From Gammaproteobacteria bacterium (lineage in GTDB: Bacteria > Pseudomonadota > Gammaproteobacteria > Pseudomonadales > Azotimanducaceae), in contig JAUILW010000206.1 in the NCBI GenBank assembly GCA_030432795.1, positions 1-6,258 on the forward strand: 6,258 bases of DNA, in the 5' to 3' direction. The position numbers and the translations under genes are program-made. Shown one piece after another: positions 1 through 6,026 of this stretch. The first letter of the stretch is position 1, and each line of letters starts with the position of its first letter. Below the pieces are notes generated by a model that had not been told where the DNA came from, ran no database searches, and saw nothing but the letters and a program-made list of their open reading frames with translations.

Positions 1-2
1 TG

Positions 3-479
3 CTGCATGGATTTTCCGGTGGCGCGCAGTTCGTGCACCGGTTTGTGTTTGCACATCCGCAACGTGTGGCGCGGGCGGTGCTGATGTCGGCCGGTTTCTA
101 CACGATGCTCGATGCCTGCGCGGCCTACCCCTACGGATTGCGCGTGGGCCGCAGCCTACCCGGAGTACGCATGCAGCCGGAGCTGTTTGTGCAGGTCCCC
201 ACGCTGACCATCGTCGGTGCCGGTGACACCGCGAGGGATGGCTCGCTGCGCACCGCCAATGGTGTGGATGCCCGCCAGGGCACAACCCGCGTCCGTCGCG
301 CGCTGACGTGGCATACCGAGCTCGTCGGCAAAACCACAGCCCTTGGATATGCCACCGAGCATGCACTCGTTGAAGTACCCGGCGTGCGCCACGATGTAGC
401 TGCGCTCATCCGCAGTAGTTGCGCTGCCATGCAAAGCTTTCTGACGCCAGCCCTGGCGCTGCCGGGAATAGCGCTATGA
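3..479 (+). CDS. Alpha/beta hydrolase, C-terminal part (5' end outside window)
   Basis: This is the 3' portion of an alpha/beta-hydrolase-fold protein; the reading frame is open to the left edge, so the N-terminal strands and oxyanion-hole region are missing. The visible part opens with a nucleophile elbow of the GxSxG type (LHGFSGG, Ser codon 15-17), followed by an arginine/histidine-rich helix (QFVHRFVFAHPQRV) typical of the fold. A later strand ends in VGAGD (Asp codon 225-227, likely acid of the triad), and VPGVRHD supplies the likely catalytic His (codon 390-392). The GTG at 33 lies inside the fold, after the nucleophile, so it is not the true start. The stop overlaps the next gene's start in an ATGA junction, so the gene is very probably co-transcribed with the ABC-type gene. 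The fold covers esterases, depolymerases and thioesterases, so the substrate cannot be assigned. An accessory role on an acylated envelope product is only a guess. Confidence 0.8.
   Translation: MHGFSGGAQFVHRFVFAHPQRVARAVLMSAGFYTMLDACAAYPYGLRVGRSLPGVRMQPELFVQVPTLTIVGAGDTARDGSLRTANGVDARQGTTRVRRALTWHTELVGKTTALGYATEHALVEVPGVRHDVAALIRSSCAAMQSFLTPALALPGIAL
464..467 (+). promoter_or_regulatory. Shine-Dalgarno-like GGGA for the ABC-type gene
   Basis: A GGGA lies 8 nt before the ATG at 476, inside the last codons of the hydrolase gene. It supports 476 over the in-frame upstream ATG at 419 as the start, together with the ATGA stop/start overlap. It is a weak site, so coupling from the upstream gene probably contributes to translation. 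Confidence 0.4.
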
Positions 480-2059
480 CGACGCCAATGAGGCGCAACA
501 CGCTGCCGCGTCTGCTCACCCGCGCTCGCAAACCGCTGTTCGCGCGGTTGATTGCCAACGCCGGGTTACAGGCGGTGCTGGCATTCGCCGTCGCCTGGAG
601 CACGCGCGAAGCGCTGCAGGGTATGCGCACCGGTAGCGTGCCATGGGTCGATGTCGCGGCCATCGGCGCCGCCGGCATTGCCATCTACCTGCTCAAGGTG
701 CTCGAAGCGGGAGATGCGGAGCACTTCGGCCAGCGCTATGTCGCCTCCGTGCGTCAGCGGCTCCTCAAACGTCTGACGAGAGTCGACGGTACGAGAGCAG
801 ACGTGCTCGGCAGCTTCGGTCTGACCATGACCCGGCTCACCCACGATCTCAACTCGCTGCGTAACTGGATCGCTCTGGGCGTTGCCCGCGGCGGCGTTGC
901 CGCGGTCAGCGTTTCTGGAATAGGCCTCACCATCGGGCTTGTCGCGCCGCAACTGCTCGTCGTCTACTGCACCTGGGTTGCCGGTGTGCTGGGCGTGGGC
1001 TTTGCCGTCAGCAGGCACCTTGCCGTACGCGTGCGCGCAGCCCGCGCGCAGCGCGGCCGACTTGCAACGCTTGTGGGCCGACTGGTCCTCCACGCCAGAA
1101 CCGCGCGGTTGCTCGGCCGCGCCGGACGCGACCTGAAGCGCATCCGCAAGCGCAGCACCAGCCTTCGGCAGGCACTCGGCAACCGCACGCGTTACGCCCA
1201 GGCGCTGCGACTCCTGCCCACCGCGTCCATGCCGCTGGCCTACGCGGGGCTCATCGCTTTCGGCGCCCACACGCCTGTCGAAAGCCTGGTAGCGGTGTTG
1301 CTGATGTTCAGCCTCGCCGCCACCGCGCTCGCCCAGCTCACCCGCGCCATGGACTACCGCGTCAACTTCATCGAAGGGCGCAGGCGCGTGCAGACACTGC
1401 TCAGCGCACCCCGTGTCACCGAACCCGCACATACGCTGCCATTACCCGATAGCGGTGCACTGAGTGTGCGGATGCCGGCGTTCGTCGACCCGGCGTCCGG
1501 CGAACAGCAAAACCTGACTGTCGAAGCCGGTACAACCCGCGTACTTCCGGCGGAACTGTGCGACTTCCTGTTTCCCGCCCTCGTCAGGTTGCAACGCGAT
1601 ACGAGCACCGGCATATACATCAGCGAGCAACCGCTATCACGGCTCGCCATCGACACGGTGACACGCCGCGTGCATTGGCTGAGCGAGCACGTACCGCTGA
1701 TCGACGGCGATCCGCACGCCAACCTGCGATATGCCGATGGCAGCGATGCGGACATAGCTGCCGCACTGGCGCTGTGCGGCCTGCAAGCGGATACCGATGG
1801 CACCGACGTACGGCACTGGCACGGTGCCCGCCAGGCGCGCCTGCGCCTGGCGAGAGCGCTCATCGTGCGCCCCGGCCTGCTGCTGGTGGACGACCCGCAT
1901 CTGCGGCAGCAACCGGAACTGGCAGCGCTACTGCGCCGCGCCATCGAAGAGATGCGCTGCACCGCCATCATCGCCAGCAGCACCGATTTCCAACTCATCA
2001 CCGACAGGCACTCCGAAAATGCACATACCAACCGGCGCACCGCAGATGCACGCACCTAA
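476..2059 (+). CDS. ABC-exporter-like protein with degenerate (pseudo) ATPase domain
   Basis: This 527-residue protein has half-size ABC exporter architecture. Hydrophobic segments lie near residues 22-41, 57-75, 137-156, 158-178, 246-263 and 270-287, with basic helical stretches between them as in type IV (former type I) exporters; a nucleotide-binding-domain remnant spans about 325-510. The NBD outline is traceable: the strand before the P-loop (VEAGTTRVL, 349-357), a VPLIDGDPHANLRY segment after the Q-loop, the helix after the signature (ARLRLARAL) and a Walker B strand (LLLVDD, 468-473). The chemistry is gone. Walker A is replaced by a shorter PAELCDF segment with no GKS/T, the Q-loop Gln reads Glu404, LSGGQ reads WHGAR (448-452), the catalytic Glu reads Asp473, and the switch His is absent (ASSTD, 500-504). 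The frame is intact throughout, which argues against a decaying pseudogene. Start 476 was chosen for its ATGA overlap and SD; ATG 419 would add 19 unlikely residues. It may pair with an active half-transporter or act as a non-ATPase membrane scaffold. Confidence 0.8.
   Translation: MTTPMRRNTLPRLLTRARKPLFARLIANAGLQAVLAFAVAWSTREALQGMRTGSVPWVDVAAIGAAGIAIYLLKVLEAGDAEHFGQRYVASVRQRLLKRLTRVDGTRADVLGSFGLTMTRLTHDLNSLRNWIALGVARGGVAAVSVSGIGLTIGLVAPQLLVVYCTWVAGVLGVGFAVSRHLAVRVRAARAQRGRLATLVGRLVLHARTARLLGRAGRDLKRIRKRSTSLRQALGNRTRYAQALRLLPTASMPLAYAGLIAFGAHTPVESLVAVLLMFSLAATALAQLTRAMDYRVNFIEGRRRVQTLLSAPRVTEPAHTLPLPDSGALSVRMPAFVDPASGEQQNLTVEAGTTRVLPAELCDFLFPALVRLQRDTSTGIYISEQPLSRLAIDTVTRRVHWLSEHVPLIDGDPHANLRYADGSDADIAAALALCGLQADTDGTDVRHWHGARQARLRLARALIVRPGLLLVDDPHLRQQPELAALLRRAIEEMRCTAIIASSTDFQLITDRHSENAHTNRRTADART
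1829..1852 (+). repeat. 9-bp inverted repeat inside the ABC-type gene
   Basis: CGCCAGGCG at 1829-1837 is the exact reverse complement of 1844-1852, with a 6-nt spacer. It lies in the codons just after the degenerate signature motif and encodes the Arg/Ala/Leu helix. GC-rich repeated Arg-Leu-Ala codons can produce such symmetry by chance, so a regulatory role is not claimed. Confidence 0.35.
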
Positions 2060-3761
2060 CCTGCTTCTTCTTTTCTTCACCCTACTGTTCGGCACCACCG
2101 CCGAGGCACTCGCACCGCAGGATCTGCGCGTCGGGCACTGGGTCGAGCTGCGCGGCGCATACCAGGACGGCAGCTTCGTCGCCGAGCGTATGGACCTGCG
2201 CGACCCATCCCGCCACCTGGAACTGCGCGGCGACATCAGGCTGCTCGACGATGGCACGCCGACGTTGCACGGCAAACGCCTGCTCGGCCCACGCATCGCC
2301 AAGCTGCGCAACGGCAAACGTGCACGCGTCTCCGGTCTGCCGCAAGGCGGGGACGGCCTGTATGTGACCCGTGTGCGCACGTGGGACAGAGCCGAAGCAC
2401 GCGTTCGCGGACGTATCGACCGCGTCAACACCGCGCCTGACGGCAGCCTGCATGTGACGCTGGCAGGCATCGATGCCCTGCTACCGCCCACAGCGCAACG
2501 CCGCCAACGCGTACCACTGGAAGAAGCTCGGCGCACCTTGCCCGTGCCGAGCCACTCGTCGGATCAAGCGCTCTACGACAGCGATGACACCTTCGGAAAA
2601 GGCTTCATGATAGGCGGTTCGCTGCATGCCGCTCTGCAGCAGGACCTGACCTATAACGGCCATTTCAACTACGAACTCGATCGCCGCGACGATCGCGACG
2701 TGGACGCGGACGACAACCGCGACGATCTCAACCACAACCTCCGCGCACAGCTCACTTGGTCGCCCAACAGCCGTCTCACCGGCGTGCTGGATGTGCAGCA
2801 CCGGCTCAGACGCCGGGAGATTCGCCATGAAGAGGTGCAGCACCGCGCGGATGCGCGACTGCGCAGCGCCTTTCTGCTGTGGCGGGATCTGCCCGGCGGC
2901 TTCGACGTGGCGTTGGGCCGGCAGGACTTCGACGATCCCCGCGAGTGGTTGTACGACCATGATCTCGATGCGGTGCGGCTGTTTCGACGTGGTAAGCGGC
3001 TGAACTGGGAGCTGTCCGCATCCACCTCGGTGGACGGCGACTCCGAACGCAACGAGCAGGCCGTCAACACCATGCTCTATGTGTCCGCCGCGAACGCAAA
3101 GACGCACAAGGCAGCCTACGTGATCAACCGCCGTTTCAACGACGATGTCGACGAGCGCCAGACGCACCTCGGCCTGCGATGGCTGGCACCCGCCGACGAG
3201 GGGCTCGGAGGCTGGATCGATACCAGCTACATGTTTGGGGATCTGGACAATCGCCGTGTGCGCGGCTGGGCCGTGGATGGCGGCGCGAGCTGGACGCCGA
3301 GCAACTCGAACACCACGGTGACCCTGGGCTATGCCTTCGCTTCCGGCAGCTCTGATGGAGACGACACGTTTCGCCAAAGCGGCCTGCAGGACAATAATGG
3401 CCGTCTCGGCGGCAACCAATCCGTGCGCTACTACGGAGAGGTGCTGGATCCGGAGCTTTCCAACCTGCACATCGCTACCCTGTCCGTGGCGCGCCGTTTC
3501 GCTCGCAGGAGTTCGGTGGAGATCATCGGCCACCGCTACCGTCAGCACGCGCTGAGCCGAAGCCTGCCGAACGCTGATCTGGACCGCAGGCCCAACGGCC
3601 GCGACGCCGACCTCGGCTGGGAGGTGGACGCCGTACTGGCGCTGCGCGAGTTCGACCGCTGGGAAGTCAACCTCACAGCTGGCTACTTTCGCCCGGGCAA
3701 AGCGTTCGGCGATGCAGAGCCCGCCACCCTTGCCGAGTTGCAGCTTCGGCTGCGCTACTGA
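2046..3761 (+). CDS. Outer-membrane beta-barrel of the AlgE-like alginate_exp family with N-terminal DUF5666-like region
   Basis: This 571-residue protein is predicted to be an outer-membrane channel for polysaccharide or another envelope product. A hydrophobic leader (MHAPNLLLLFFTLLFGTTAEALA) looks like a signal peptide cleaved after about residue 23. Residues 24-155 hold short beta-rich repeats such as VGHWVELRGAYQDGSFVAER and VRGRIDRVNTAPDGSLHVTL, resembling the small DUF5666 beta domain. From about residue 195 to the end there are alternating amphipathic strands with the family-like GRQDFDDPREWLYDHDLDAVR segment, and the chain ends in LQLRLRY, a C-terminal aromatic as expected for barrel assembly by BAM. 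An Asp/Arg-rich stretch lies at 212-231. The ATG at 2046 is preferred because it places the leader at the N terminus; an in-frame ATG at 2019 is possible and would add nine residues. The gene overlaps the ABC-type gene by 14 nt and the next gene by 1 nt, tying it to the operon. The transported substrate is unknown. Family assignment is from remembered sequence patterns. Confidence 0.8.
   Translation: MHAPNLLLLFFTLLFGTTAEALAPQDLRVGHWVELRGAYQDGSFVAERMDLRDPSRHLELRGDIRLLDDGTPTLHGKRLLGPRIAKLRNGKRARVSGLPQGGDGLYVTRVRTWDRAEARVRGRIDRVNTAPDGSLHVTLAGIDALLPPTAQRRQRVPLEEARRTLPVPSHSSDQALYDSDDTFGKGFMIGGSLHAALQQDLTYNGHFNYELDRRDDRDVDADDNRDDLNHNLRAQLTWSPNSRLTGVLDVQHRLRRREIRHEEVQHRADARLRSAFLLWRDLPGGFDVALGRQDFDDPREWLYDHDLDAVRLFRRGKRLNWELSASTSVDGDSERNEQAVNTMLYVSAANAKTHKAAYVINRRFNDDVDERQTHLGLRWLAPADEGLGGWIDTSYMFGDLDNRRVRGWAVDGGASWTPSNSNTTVTLGYAFASGSSDGDDTFRQSGLQDNNGRLGGNQSVRYYGEVLDPELSNLHIATLSVARRFARRSSVEIIGHRYRQHALSRSLPNADLDRRPNGRDADLGWEVDAVLALREFDRWEVNLTAGYFRPGKAFGDAEPATLAELQLRLRY
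2684..2727 (+). repeat. 11-bp direct repeat coding an Asp-rich stretch
   Basis: CCGCGACGATC occurs at 2684-2694 and again at 2717-2727, 33 nt (11 codons) apart and in the same codon phase. Both copies encode part of the acidic run at residues 212-231 of the barrel protein, which contains DVDADDNRDD. This may be a small in-frame duplication or simply reuse of GAC/CGC codons. Confidence 0.35.
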
Positions 3762-5347
3762 TGCGCCTGGCATCCGTACAACCGGCAACCTGGGGGTTGC
3801 CGGCACTAACTGTAGCGTTGGCTTGTTTCATCGACCTGAGCCCTGAACTCCTGCTCACGCTCTGCGCGCTGGCCGCCGCCCTCCTCCTCTACCTGCTATG
3901 GGACGACTCCGTTGCCGACGAGGCACGGACGGGCACCTGGGCGTTGCTGCTTGCCCTCGCTCTGGCGGTTACCGTTGCGGCTACGCACAAGGACCTGGGA
4001 CGGCTGCAGGACGGCAACGTCCGGGTATGGAACGTCTACCACTACTACCTGGGCGCCGAGTACTTCGCGGAGCTCGGCTACTCCGACCTGTATGTCGCAA
4101 CGCTCGCCGCCGACCGTGAAGCAAACAACTACTGGCGTGGCAAGGTGCGGGAAGTACGCGACCTGAATACCTACGAGGTGATCAACGCCAACCGCGCCGT
4201 GAAAAACTACGACTGGCGCACGCGCTTCACGCCGGCACGCTGGGAAGCCTTCAAAGCGGATGTTGCCGCCCTCGCGCCGCAGCGAAGCGCCGCGAGCTGG
4301 CGCGGCATCTTCGTCGACCGCGGTTACAACCCGCCACCGGTATGGACCGCCACCGGTCGTCTGTTCACGACCTTCATCGACCCGAGCGCACAGGGCCTGA
4401 AGCTGCTGGCGATGCTCGATGTGCTGCTGGTGGTGCTCACCGCGGCACTGATCGCCCGCACATTCGGCGCGCCACTGGCAATCCTGGCGCTGCTGCTGTT
4501 CGTATTGAGCCCGGCGAACATCGCCCGCGCGGTGGGCGGGTTTCTGCAGTTCGATTGGTTTTGCGCCATCGCCGTTGGAGTGTGTCTGTTGAAACGGCAG
4601 CGCCACGTGCTCGCCGGCATGTTCCTCGCCTACGCGGTCATGACGCGGGTGTTTCCGCTGTTTCTCATCGCCGCCTGGTTTCTGCCGGTGCTGCGCGAGC
4701 TCATCGTTTCGCGCCGCGTGCCGGCCTATGCGTTTCGGTTCGCCGCGGGCTGTATCGCGGGGGCCGTTGGTTTGTTCCTCTTCAGCCTGCTGCTCGGAGG
4801 CGGCATCGACGCGTGGCTCGACTTCATCACGGCGATGACGGTGCACAGCGGCGACCACGCCCTGGGTGAGCGCCGAATTGGTCTCGAGCATCTGTTCAGC
4901 GTCGACTTCACCGCTTTGTTCGAACCCATGGACAAAGTTGCCCGAGCAGAGAATCTGGCCGCATCCGGTGCGGCCTACTGGGCTGCAGCGGCTGCGTTGC
5001 TGGCGGCCACGGTCGTCGCGGCATGGCGAACGGATGCCGACCGCGCGTTGCTGCTTGGCATCTTCGTGGTCTTCAGCGTGCTCGTGCTGTCCCGCTACTA
5101 CTACGCGGCGCTGATGCTGTTGCCGCTGCTGGCGCGTGACACACGGGGCGCTGCACTCGTGGGCTTCGGTCAGGTGCTGGTGTATGTACTGTTCTGGGCC
5201 ATTGCTATGGTCACCGAGGATCGCCACATCCGCTACGTGGTGCTGAACGTCGGCCTGTCGGCATACTTCCTTGCTGTCGCGATCTGGATGTTCAGAGCGC
5301 CAGTCGCGCGAGGAGCGCTCTCGGCAGCAACCGCACGACCTGCATGA
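3761..5347 (+). CDS. Polytopic GT-C-type (GT87/DUF2029-like) glycosyltransferase-like membrane protein
   Basis: This 528-residue inner-membrane protein probably transfers a sugar from a polyprenyl-phosphate donor on the periplasmic face. It has about 10-12 hydrophobic segments: roughly 13-47 and 58-75, then a large soluble loop at about 77-212, then the rest from 213 to the end. The loop carries NVYHYYLGAEYFAELGY (90-107) and DRGYNPPPVW (186-195), segments that look conserved in polytopic glycosyltransferase-like proteins; acidic residues in this loop, such as Asp84, are candidates for GT-C catalysis. Further motifs include MTRVFPLFL and SRYYYAALMLLPLLARD in later membrane segments. The ATG overlaps the barrel gene's stop by 1 nt (TGATG), there is no SD, and translation is probably coupled. 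The 3' end overlaps the convergent reductase gene by 56 nt. The DprE1/DprE2-like genes opposite suggest, but do not prove, a pentofuranosyl-phosphate donor. Exact GT family and acceptor are unknown. Confidence 0.72.
   Translation: MRLASVQPATWGLPALTVALACFIDLSPELLLTLCALAAALLLYLLWDDSVADEARTGTWALLLALALAVTVAATHKDLGRLQDGNVRVWNVYHYYLGAEYFAELGYSDLYVATLAADREANNYWRGKVREVRDLNTYEVINANRAVKNYDWRTRFTPARWEAFKADVAALAPQRSAASWRGIFVDRGYNPPPVWTATGRLFTTFIDPSAQGLKLLAMLDVLLVVLTAALIARTFGAPLAILALLLFVLSPANIARAVGGFLQFDWFCAIAVGVCLLKRQRHVLAGMFLAYAVMTRVFPLFLIAAWFLPVLRELIVSRRVPAYAFRFAAGCIAGAVGLFLFSLLLGGGIDAWLDFITAMTVHSGDHALGERRIGLEHLFSVDFTALFEPMDKVARAENLAASGAAYWAAAAALLAATVVAAWRTDADRALLLGIFVVFSVLVLSRYYYAALMLLPLLARDTRGAALVGFGQVLVYVLFWAIAMVTEDRHIRYVVLNVGLSAYFLAVAIWMFRAPVARGALSAATARPA
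3782..3803 (+). repeat. 9-bp perfect inverted repeat with 4-nt loop at the start of the GT-C gene
   Basis: CCGGCAACC (3782-3790) and GGTTGCCGG (3795-3803) are exact reverse complements separated by TGGG. The potential mRNA hairpin begins at codon 8, about 20 nt after the ATG at 3761, where it could slow initiation or mark a processing point between the barrel and transferase cistrons. No T-tract follows, so it does not look like an intrinsic terminator. Confidence 0.5.
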
Positions 5348-6026
5348 TCCAGCGCCAGCGTCCGGGCACGTACACCGTGCCCTGCTGTTGGCGGCTGATC
5401 AGCCGGCAGATGCGCGACGCAACGGCCGGCAGGTCGGCGAGCATAGGGCCAGCCGGCAGGTGCCGCGTCATGCGGGTGCGCACCGGCCCGAGGCGCACGG
5501 TGAGGCAACGAGCAGCTGGATGCTGCAACGACAGGCCATCGATCAGGTAGTTCAGTGCCACCTTGCTGGCGCCATATGCGTAGTTCGAAGGGCGTGCGCG
5601 ATCACCCGCTACGGAGCTCAACACCACCGCCTGAAACGCCTGATCCTGCCGATTTGCAGCGTGTGCACGCAGTATCTGAGCGGCGCTGGTGAGGTTGACG
5701 CGCAACATGCGCATCAGCGCGCTGCCGTCCGCTTCGGATTGCGCCGAATCGAGCAGCTGGCCCTGTGCGAGCAGAAGGTGGTCCGGACGTCCGAACGCCT
5801 CCACCAGGTGCGCATAACACGCCATCCAACGGTCTTCAGTCTCACCGAAGTCGTGTACCACTACCGCTGCAGACACGGCACCACGGGACAACAGACGCTC
5901 GGACAGCGTTGCCAACGCTGGTGCATCACGACCAGCCAATACGAAGCCGCGGCCACGCGCCATCTGGTTGAGCACAGCCACTGCTATATCGGAGGTTGCC
6001 CCCGTCACCAACCACAGATCATTCAT
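5292..6026 (-). CDS. Short-chain dehydrogenase/reductase, DprE2-like
   Basis: This 244-residue cytoplasmic NAD(P)H-dependent reductase is of the classical SDR type. The N-terminal dinucleotide motif reads TGATSDIA (8-15), Arg33 in LAGRD suggests NADP(H) preference, Asp59 and Asn111 sit at the usual SDR positions, and the catalytic set is Ser137/Ser138, Tyr151 and Lys155 (YGASK). The classical NNAG is replaced by LAQGQ (86-90), which resembles the DprE2-type branch, as do SSVAGDRARPSNYAYGASK and VRTRMT. In mycobacteria DprE2 reduces the 2-keto intermediate made by DprE1 to give decaprenylphosphoryl-arabinose. Here the start overlaps the stop of a DprE1-like gene by 4 nt (ATGA), which supports the same two-step epimerisation. 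A GGAG lies 12 nt upstream of the ATG (minus strand 6042-6039), rather far for an SD. The C terminus (LPRALLARLAL) is encoded in the region overlapping the convergent transferase gene. The alternative is a generic SDR acting on another polyprenyl or sugar substrate. Confidence 0.82.
   Translation of the reverse strand: MNDLWLVTGATSDIAVAVLNQMARGRGFVLAGRDAPALATLSERLLSRGAVSAAVVVHDFGETEDRWMACYAHLVEAFGRPDHLLLAQGQLLDSAQSEADGSALMRMLRVNLTSAAQILRAHAANRQDQAFQAVVLSSVAGDRARPSNYAYGASKVALNYLIDGLSLQHPAARCLTVRLGPVRTRMTRHLPAGPMLADLPAVASRICRLISRQQQGTVYVPGRWRWIMQVVRLLPRALLARLAL
5294..5321. repeat. Inverted repeat in the convergent 3' overlap
   Basis: AGAGCGC (5294-5300) pairs exactly with GCGCTCT (5315-5321) across a 14-nt spacer that itself contains the palindrome TCGCGCGA (5304-5311). 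It lies where the two convergent genes end, and begins at the last base of the reductase stop codon triplet. It could act as a weak two-way hairpin at transcript ends, but neither strand shows a T-tract. Confidence 0.35.
5364..5382 (+). repeat. 7-bp hairpin downstream of the GT-C stop
   Basis: GGGCACG (5364-5370) and CGTGCCC (5376-5382) are exact reverse complements around TACAC, 16 nt past the transferase stop at 5347. It could protect or terminate the plus-strand transcript, but it is not followed by Ts and also lies inside the reductase coding sequence, so its symmetry may be incidental. Confidence 0.35.
5392..5405. repeat. 14-bp perfect palindrome
   Basis: CGGCTGATCAGCCG reads the same on both strands. 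It lies within the reductase gene, 9 nt after the hairpin at 5364-5382. A dimeric DNA-binding protein site is conceivable, but its position far inside a gene and near its 3' end makes this weak. Confidence 0.3.

Noticed and set aside
419..475. Upstream ATG start for the ABC-type gene
   Set aside because: It would add 19 residues inside the hydrolase gene; the ATGA overlap at 476 and the GGGA at 464-467 fit better.
566..1432. Minus-strand open frame of 288 codons opposite the ABC-type gene
   Set aside because: It has no recognisable motif and a composition typical of an antisense shadow.
281..1541. Shared ACAACCCGCGT near 282 and 1531
   Set aside because: Both encode a TTR-type tripeptide in unrelated proteins; there is no flanking similarity, so it is not treated as a repeat.
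1541..1600. A frameshift hiding a normal Walker A motif
   Set aside because: The other two forward frames here give no GxGKS/T, and the flanking NBD strands stay in the same frame.
2481..3806. Minus-strand open frame of 441 codons opposite the barrel gene
   Set aside because: It lies fully antisense to a gene with recognisable domains, has no family motif or leader, and long antisense frames are expected in GC-rich DNA.
4331..4357. 11-bp direct repeat CCGCCACCGGT (4331-4341 and 4347-4357)
   Set aside because: The copies lie in different codon phases within coding sequence and are short enough for chance in GC-rich DNA.
3896..5227. Minus-strand open frame of 443 codons opposite the GT-C gene
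   Set aside because: The product is a Gln/His/Arg/Glu-rich low-complexity mirror of hydrophobic codons with no domain; the plus strand has a clear membrane protein.
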